A DNA stretch of 64,000 bases from Pseudomonadota bacterium (GTDB lineage: Bacteria > Myxococcota_A > Polyangia > GCA-2747355). The translations under genes were made by a program, and so were the position numbers. The notes beneath the pieces were generated by a model. It worked only from the letters and a program-made list of their open reading frames with translations. It had not been told where the DNA came from and did not search any database. The stretch spans positions 36,450 to 100,449 of the forward strand of contig JADJDT010000022.1 of the NCBI GenBank assembly GCA_016702545.1, read 5' to 3'. Below, piece after piece: positions 58,782 to 64,000 of this stretch; within the stretch, counting starts at the first letter, position 1; each line of letters begins with the position of its first letter.

Positions 58782-59579
58782 ATGCTCGACGAGACTGGGC
58801 TCCGCGGGCGTGGCGCTGGGCAGCGGCCACGCCGATGCGGCCTGCCATGCGCCGGCGCTGCCGCCCTGCTCCTGCCCCTGCTCGTGGCCACCTGGAGCCG
58901 CGCGGGGGCGCCCTGCACCCCAACGCGCAGCACCGTGCCCACGATGCTCGAGGCCGCGCGGCGCGTGAACTTCATCCAGACGCAGCTTCGCAGCGAGCGC
59001 CGCCGGGCGCTGGCCTGGGCCTGGACCTTTGGCAGCACCTACAGCGCGCTAGCCGTGGCCCAGCTCAGCGCGCTGCCCTGGGTCGAGCAGCGCGCGGACC
59101 GCACGATTCTCGCGGTGGGCGCGGCCTTCAGCGTCGGCGGCGTGTTGCCGCTGGTGCTGATGCCGCTGACGGTGATCGGTGATGCGCCGCGTCTCGAGGC
59201 GGCGTTGGTGGCCAAGGGGGGTCGCGCCGACGCCGCGACCCTGGCGCTCGCCGAGCGCGCACTTTGCCGGGGCGCCCGCAGCGAGGCCTTCGGTGCGGGG
59301 CTCGTCACCCAGCTCGGCAACCTGCTGGTCAACGTCGGCCTGAGCCTGTGGATCGGGCTGCAATACGGCCGCTGGTTGCAGGCCGGGATCAACTTCGGGC
59401 TGGGCTGGACCATCGGCGAAACGCAGATCCTCACGCAACCGACCCGGCTGGTTGCGACCTGGCGCGACTACCGCGCGGGTCGCCTCGCCTCGGCCCCGGT
59501 CCCCGCGGCACGCCGCTGGGCGCTGGCGCCGCTGAGCCTGCGAGGTGGTGGCGGGATGGCCCTGGCGCTGACCTTCTAG
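58782..59579 (+). CDS. Membrane protein of unknown function
   Basis: The 265-residue protein has an N-terminal hydrophobic segment (AGAAALLLPLLVATW) and several further hydrophobic stretches, including FSVGGVLPLVLMPLTVIG and a pattern ending in Phe. I recognise no family. An outer-membrane or inner-membrane location cannot be decided. Its last 149 bases overlap, antisense, the end of the DTW-domain gene. Confidence 0.55.
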   Translation: MLDETGLRGRGAGQRPRRCGLPCAGAAALLLPLLVATWSRAGAPCTPTRSTVPTMLEAARRVNFIQTQLRSERRRALAWAWTFGSTYSALAVAQLSALPWVEQRADRTILAVGAAFSVGGVLPLVLMPLTVIGDAPRLEAALVAKGGRADAATLALAERALCRGARSEAFGAGLVTQLGNLLVNVGLSLWIGLQYGRWLQAGINFGLGWTIGETQILTQPTRLVATWRDYRAGRLASAPVPAARRWALAPLSLRGGGGMALALTF

Positions 59580-60291
59580 GAGCCTGTCGGGACCCCGCGT
59601 TGGGGCTGTGCGGTGCAGCCGTACGTTCGGGGGCGCTCAGGCGGCTCCGACAGGCCCAGGACCGGCGACCCTGGCGATAGCGGCGCAGCAGCTCGCGGAA
59701 GGGCGGCAGCAGCCCTTCGAGCAGCGCGGGATCGTGCTCCAGCTCCGCGAGCGTCAGGCCGATCGCCTCGAGGGTGGAGAGCCCCTCGGCGCGCGGCTCC
59801 TTGCGCGCCTCGCGGTAGAGCGAGGGCCGCGGCGGCGCCAGCACGCCGCGCTGCAGCTTGAGCAGCCAGGCGTTGCGCCACCACATCGTCTTGGCCTGGC
59901 TCCAGGTGCCATCGAGCAGCAGCAGCCCGCGGATCGGCGCGGGTCGCACGGTCGCGTCGAGGGGCACGCCGCGCCGGTCGACGAGGGTCAGCGGCCCCGC
60001 GCCCGCCGCGGGCCGCGTGCTGCCCAGATAGAGCACCAGCCACTCCTTGTGGCGCAGCTCCTGCCCGCCCTCGCCGAGGGCCGCGGCGAGATTCGGCCAC
60101 GAGAGCCCGATGTGCAGCGTCGAGCCCGGCAGGCTCAGGTGCGCGATCCGCGCGCTGCCGAGCTCCTTGTCCGGCTCCTGCGGGTGCTGGAGAATCAGCA
60201 CCCGCGTGCGCGCCCCCACCGGCTTGATCGCCGCGCAGACGCAGAGCCACGGCGGCTTGAGACAGGACGAGCAACTCTCCGGATGATCCAT
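59431..60291 (-). CDS. DTW-domain tRNA-uridine aminocarboxypropyltransferase
   Basis: The 286-residue protein has the DTW fold. The N-terminal zinc-type Cys cluster is CSSCLKPPWLCVC near residue 8, then RVLILQHPQEPDKELGSARI near 30, and the motif LLLDGTWSQAKTMWW near 128 with FRELLRRYRQG ending the domain near residue 213. TapT/TuaA-type members make acp3U in tRNA using SAM. About 70 further residues are Arg/Pro-rich, read through a palindromic element at 59580-59658 and then run antisense to the neighbouring gene. They are probably an acquired extension. Confidence 0.85.
   Translation of the reverse strand: MDHPESCSSCLKPPWLCVCAAIKPVGARTRVLILQHPQEPDKELGSARIAHLSLPGSTLHIGLSWPNLAAALGEGGQELRHKEWLVLYLGSTRPAAGAGPLTLVDRRGVPLDATVRPAPIRGLLLLDGTWSQAKTMWWRNAWLLKLQRGVLAPPRPSLYREARKEPRAEGLSTLEAIGLTLAELEHDPALLEGLLPPFRELLRRYRQGRRSWACRSRLSAPERTAAPHSPNAGSRQAPRRSAPGPSRHHLAGSAAPAPSGVPRGPGPRRGDPRGSRARSQPAGSVA
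59580..59658. repeat. Small palindromic element
   Basis: GAGCCTGTCGG at the left end pairs with CCGACAGGC at the right end of an 80-base segment. The element sits at the 3' end of one gene and inside the coding frame of the convergent DTW gene. Only one copy is seen here. Confidence 0.55.
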
Positions 60292-60421
60292 CGACCGCAA
60301 GACTGTCGGCGCTGGCCGCCGAATGCAAGCCGGCGCTGGCGCGGCGGGGGCCCGCATGCAATGAATCGCTGCCAGCCCGCCCAAGAACTCCATCGCGATG
60401 CGCCGAGGGCCCGCGGCGGAC

Positions 60422-61480
60422 TCAGTTGAGCACGCATTCCTTCTTCTGATCGCCGTCGAGGTCGGTGCAGCGATAGCCGGTGCGACAACTCGCGGTGCAG
60501 GCGGCGAGGCAGCGGCGGGTGCCGCCCAGATCGACGCAGTTGCTGCCCTCGTCGCAGGCCTCGCCAAAGCTCGGCGTGCAGTCCTGCGTGCAGTAGCCAC
60601 CGGACCAAAGCAGGAAGCAGAACGCGAAGGGCCCGCCCCCACACTGCGACGTTCCGCTGCAGGCCGCGCCGATCGCGGCGCTGCCGGTGGCGGCGGCCGC
60701 GCATTCCTTCTTGCCGTCGTGGTCGGCGTCGTAGCAGGCATAGCCCTCGGCCCGACAATCGGGGTTCGAGCTGCAGTCCTTGCCGCAGCCTGGCCGCCTC
60801 CCAGGCACGCTGTGATCGACGCAGTGGCTGCCCGTTGGGCAGCTGTCCTGCGGAGCAGCCGTGCAGAGCGCGATCGAGCAATAGCCCGCAGTGAAGCCGC
60901 CGTTCGTGGCGGTCCCACAGATTGCGCGCTGTCCGCCGGCGCAGTCCGCGGTGGTAGCGCAGGGCGCCCCGACGGCGCCGCTGCCAGTCCCCACCGGCAT
61001 GCACTCCTTGACCGCGTCGCCATCGCTGTCGAAGCACGCGTAGCCCGCGGCCTGCCGGCAGTCGGTATCGCCTGTGCAGTTGCGCAGACAGAAGGCGAAG
61101 TTCTGCACTGCCACACCGCAGTGGCTCTCCTTGCCGCAAAGCAACGGATTGCCGTAGCACTGCGCGGCGCAGTAGCCCCCTGGGAAACCGTAGGCCTGCG
61201 CCGAGAGACAGCCGCCCGGGCACGCCGTCTCGTTTTCGCACGCATTGCCGGTGAGGGGACCGGCCGAGGAGTAGGCATCCGATCGGGCCCCCGCATCCCT
61301 GACAACGCGGGCGTCCCGAGGGTTAGAGGTGCCTCCATCCTTGCGCGTTCCCCCCGCACCGTCGCGGGTCCTAGCGTCGCTCCCCACGCCGCGATCCGAC
61401 CGCGTGGCTTCGTCACTGCAACCGGGCGATAGAAGGGCCACGGTCGAAATGAGTAGTAGTGCGCTCTGTCGTTTGGCCAT
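60422..61480 (-). CDS. Cys-rich lipoprotein with three DxDxD repeats
   Basis: The 352-residue protein has a lipobox-type signal (LLSPGC near residue 19) and a long Asp/Arg/Gly/Ala linker (RDARVVRDAGARSDA). The mature region holds three repeats, each with a Cys-rich part followed by a short acidic motif: CFDSDGDAVKEC, CYDADHDGKKEC and CTDLDGDQKKEC. The acidic loops resemble the calcium loops of EF-hand, dockerin or thrombospondin type 3 repeats. Calcium binding is an inference. The ATG at 61480 has AGGAG upstream; an ATG at 61570 lacks signal-peptide features. Confidence 0.75.
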   Translation of the reverse strand: MAKRQSALLLISTVALLSPGCSDEATRSDRGVGSDARTRDGAGGTRKDGGTSNPRDARVVRDAGARSDAYSSAGPLTGNACENETACPGGCLSAQAYGFPGGYCAAQCYGNPLLCGKESHCGVAVQNFAFCLRNCTGDTDCRQAAGYACFDSDGDAVKECMPVGTGSGAVGAPCATTADCAGGQRAICGTATNGGFTAGYCSIALCTAAPQDSCPTGSHCVDHSVPGRRPGCGKDCSSNPDCRAEGYACYDADHDGKKECAAAATGSAAIGAACSGTSQCGGGPFAFCFLLWSGGYCTQDCTPSFGEACDEGSNCVDLGGTRRCLAACTASCRTGYRCTDLDGDQKKECVLN

Positions 61481-61808
61481 TGGGTAAGACTCCTCACCTT
61501 GCACGATCGGCGATAGAAACGGGCCCGCGCGCGGGTGCCGAAGAGCTCGGACCGAGCGTGCATCGTACATGGAGAGGACCGCCCTGGGGAGTCATTATCG
61601 CCCTTTCGCCCTTCCCACCCAGGGTCGGTTGATTATGGCCGCCGAACCCGTGAATTCGCGAGCGACGGGCCCGTTTTAGGCGCGGACGATAGGCCCTAAT
61701 CCGCGGCCCCTGCTTGGCCCGAAGGACCGTTCGGACCCGCGCCTTGTTCCGCGCGAGGCGCTCGCGTAGGGTGCGGCGCGGTCGTCGCGATCGCTGTTGG
61801 GGTGAACC
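61481..61808. other. Divergent intergenic region
   Basis: About 330 bases between the Cys-rich lipoprotein and the symporter. A locally less GC-rich patch lies near 61600-61690. No ORF, tRNA or clear promoter was recognised, though promoters for both divergent genes are expected here. Confidence 0.4.
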
Positions 61809-63221
61809 ATGGTTTCCATCATTGCGCTGGTGAATCGCCTGCTCTGGGGGCACGTGCTGATCTACGGCCTGCTGGCCGTGGGCGCCTATTTCACGATTCG
61901 CCTGCGGGCGCTGCAGGTGGTGCATTTCGGCGAGCTGTTCCGGGTGCTGCGTGGCTCGAAGGCGGGCGACAGCGCGGGGATCTCGTCGTTTCAGGCGCTG
62001 ACGGTCAGTCTGGCGTCACGCGTCGGCACCGGCAACCTCACGGGGGTCGCGATCGCGCTCTACCTGGGCGGCCGGGGCGCGATCTTCTGGATGTGGATGG
62101 TGGCGTCGATGGGGATGGCCACCGCCTACGCCGAGAGCGCCCTGGCCCAGCTCTACAAGGTCAAGGACGACGCCGGCCAGTTTCGCGGCGGCCCCGCGGT
62201 CTACATCGCGAAGGGACTGCGCGCCCCGTGGGCCGGCGCCCTCTTCTCGGTGTGCTTGATCGTGACCTTCGGTCTGGTCTTCAACGCCGTGCAGGCGAAC
62301 GCGATCGCCGATGCGGTCGAGGGCGCCTTCGGCGTGCCGAAACTCGTGGTGGGCGCGGTGTTGGTGGCCCTCGCGGGAGCGATCATCTTCGGCGGCCTGC
62401 GGCAGATCGCGCGCGTGGCCGATATCGTCGTCCCCTTCATGGCGGGCGCCTATCTGCTGGTCGCGATCTACGTGCTGGTCGTCAACGTCAAGGCTATCCC
62501 TGGCCTGGTCGCCTCGATCGTCGCCGGCGCCTTCGGACTGCGCCCGGCGCTCGGCGGCGCGGCCGGCGGGGTCGCGGCGGCGATGCTCAACGGGGTCAAG
62601 CGGGGGCTCTTCTCGAACGAGGCCGGCATGGGCTCCGCGCCCAACATCGCCGCTTGCGCCACCCCCAGCCCGCACCATCCGGCCTCGCAGGGCTTCGTCC
62701 AAGCGCTGGGGGTGTTCATCGACACGCTGCTGATCTGCAGCGCCACCGGCTTGATGATCCTGCTCTCCGGCAAGCTCGACCCCGGGTCGGGCCTCACCGG
62801 CACCCAGCTCACGCAGGCGGCGATGACCGTGCACCTCGGCGTCGCCGGCAAGTACTTTGTCGCCGTGGCGATCTTCTTCTTCGCCTTCACGTCGATCATC
62901 GGCAACTACAGCTACGCCGAGAATGCGATCATCTTCCTCGGACACGGCCACACCAGCCGCCTCGTCGCGCTGCGCGTCGGCACGCTGGCGATGGTGCTGT
63001 GGGGCGCCTACCAGACGGTGAGCACCGTCTTCGACGCGGCCGATGCCTCGATGGGTCTGATGGCGACGATCAACCTGGTCGCGATCGTGCTGCTCTCACC
63101 CACCGTCGTAAAGCTGACGCGCGACTACCTCGCCCAGCGCCGCGCCGGCCAGTCACCCGTCTTCCGCGCTCAGGACTACCCCGAGCTCGGTAGCGGCATC
63201 GATCACGAGATCTGGCGCTGA
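61809..63221 (+). CDS. Sodium:alanine/glycine symporter (AGCS family)
   Basis: The 470-residue inner-membrane protein has about eleven helices and the AGCS (DAACS) family signatures. These include GISSFQALTVSLASRVGTGNL near residue 57, GGPAVYIAKGL near 127, SNEAGMGSAPNIAACA near 275 and NYSYAENAIIFLG near 362. It imports small neutral amino acids with Na+. The family identity is clear; the substrate is inferred. Confidence 0.93.
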   Translation: MVSIIALVNRLLWGHVLIYGLLAVGAYFTIRLRALQVVHFGELFRVLRGSKAGDSAGISSFQALTVSLASRVGTGNLTGVAIALYLGGRGAIFWMWMVASMGMATAYAESALAQLYKVKDDAGQFRGGPAVYIAKGLRAPWAGALFSVCLIVTFGLVFNAVQANAIADAVEGAFGVPKLVVGAVLVALAGAIIFGGLRQIARVADIVVPFMAGAYLLVAIYVLVVNVKAIPGLVASIVAGAFGLRPALGGAAGGVAAAMLNGVKRGLFSNEAGMGSAPNIAACATPSPHHPASQGFVQALGVFIDTLLICSATGLMILLSGKLDPGSGLTGTQLTQAAMTVHLGVAGKYFVAVAIFFFAFTSIIGNYSYAENAIIFLGHGHTSRLVALRVGTLAMVLWGAYQTVSTVFDAADASMGLMATINLVAIVLLSPTVVKLTRDYLAQRRAGQSPVFRAQDYPELGSGIDHEIWR

Positions 63222-63349
63222 CGCGACGCGCGCCGGCGCCGAGGCCGAGCGGCGCGAGACCGCCCGCATGCGATCCCACGCGGCGGTGGGAGCGTTTGCG
63301 CGCACGGCGGCGGCGCGCGCTACCGACGATGGCGCCGTTCAACGAGCCG

Positions 63350-63367
63350 CTAGACCCAAAACAAGCG
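63350..63367. repeat. Copy of the CTAG-CCCAAAACAAGCG motif
   Basis: CTAGACCCAAAACAAGCG differs by one base from 3273-3290 and closely matches both arms of the hairpin at 3418-3468. Here only one arm is visible, 130 bases after the symporter gene. Confidence 0.7.
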
Positions 63368-63400
63368 ACGCCGAAGGCGCAACGTCGTGGGAGTCGCGGC

Positions 63401-64000
63401 TCAGGAGCCAAGACGATCCTGTAGCGCAGCGCGCCGGTGTCGCGGTAGGGCATGAGTTGTAGGGGTTGGCATCTTCGGGTCAGTGGCGGGTTGAGCCGCC
63501 CACCGCAGCCCGGTGCTGCGGCATAACGGGAGGACTGCGGCAGCAGTCAGGTGACAGTGGCAATGCCATCGAAGGCGGAAGAACAGGTCGAGGTGCGGCA
63601 TGCCGCCGAGGAGCCGCAGGACCACGTGACGGCCGGTGCGAACGACCTGCGCCGGCAGTTGAATGATGATGTTGACGAACGTGCGGAAGTCCATGCGCAA
63701 CAGCTGCTGCTGCTCGCGAAGGTGACGGACGCGCCAGCGAGGCGAGATCGGCAGCAGCAGGGCGGCCCAGGCCTTGAGCGACCAGGCCAACGACGCTGCG
63801 ACCATATAGACCCAGTTGGCGTTGAGCGTGTTCAGGCCGGCATGCAGGGCGCGGGTGCCGTTCTTGAGCTGCTCGATCAGGTTCTCCTGGTTGCAGCGCT
63901 GGTTGAGCTGAAGACGACCTCGGCGGGGGTCAGCAGCGGGTCGTTGGTGATGTAGAAGAAGTAGCGAATCTCGTCGAAGAGCGCGAGGTCGCCTTGCTCG
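63401..64000 (-). pseudogene. IS1380-family transposase, frameshifted and cut by the window edge
   Basis: The minus strand from the window edge reads LALFDEIRYFFYITND and LLTPAEVVF, then needs a one-base shift near 63907-63912 to continue as QLNQRCNQENLIEQLKNGTR, NWVYMVAASLAWSLKAW and FRTFVNIIIQLPAQVVRTGR. These are typical of the C-terminal half of IS1380-type transposases. The frame then runs on past the usual family end (FFRL near 63575) to a stop at 63401, probably outside the element. The N-terminal half lies beyond the window. The frameshift suggests an inactive copy, unless it is a sequencing error. Confidence 0.75.

Noticed and set aside
61802..63193. Second long plus-strand frame overlapping the symporter gene
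   Set aside because: It is Arg/Gly-rich and out of frame with the conserved symporter motifs.

Overview
The window is high-GC, gene-dense bacterial chromosome. The gene content points to a Myxococcota or related deltaproteobacterial lineage. It has a Ser/Thr kinase fused to an ATPase and TPR-like tail, PEGA-domain proteins, paired ArsA-like ATPases, several lipoproteins with Asp/Ala/Arg-rich linkers after the lipobox, and the classical menaquinone route. This assignment is inferred from gene families; no 16S rRNA gene is present.

Layout. 1-3243: end of an iron-sulfur (SUF) operon (tail of probable sufC, sufD, sufS, a MIP18/DUF59 gene). 3241-3468: a run of five hairpins between convergent genes. 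3487-13322 (minus strand): nucleotidyltransferase-like protein, FHA-GGDEF diguanylate cyclase, kinase-AAA-TPR giant, alpha/beta-hydrolase lipoprotein, outer-membrane-like protein, Arg-Asp-Ala-linker lipoprotein. 13672-20469 (plus): rRNA methyltransferase, MBL hydrolase, ArsA-like ATPase 1, two PEGA proteins, a biotin carrier protein and a degenerate class III cyclase. The last five genes overlap start to stop. 20619-24340: coiled-coil lipoprotein, divergent ArsA-like ATPase 2, HExxH protease. 24411-28899: mfd and a membrane hydrolase. 29308-33773: small lipoprotein, SIMPL gene plus a truncated second copy around a Uma2 gene, and an ABC-F ATPase. 33774-35166: decayed DNA with remnants of a transposase-like gene, a YgjP-type peptidase and a tyrosine recombinase, ending at tRNA-Glu/tRNA-Lys. 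35447-39868: zapA, a candidate small RNA, rny, ymdB, tyrS. 40029-49569: menaquinone operon menF (frameshifted)-menD-menB-menA-menC-menE::polyprenyl synthase-menG. 49639-53099: peroxiredoxin and two GPI-mannosyltransferase-like enzymes. 53354-61480: lipoproteins, a second HExxH protease, an NHL propeller, a membrane protein and a DTW tRNA-modifying enzyme. 61809-63221: Na+/amino-acid symporter. 63401-64000: frameshifted IS1380-like transposase running off the window.

The men operon encodes the steps from chorismate to methylated menaquinone except MenH and the DHNA-CoA thioesterase. It also encodes the prenyl-tail synthase, as an in-frame fusion to MenE. The two ArsA-like ATPases carry complementary P-loop changes: one has the signature Lys but Arg at the P-loop Lys, the other the reverse. 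This suggests an asymmetric heterodimer. A dispersed repeat of about 150 bp with terminal inverted repeats occurs three times and tends to sit against stop codons.
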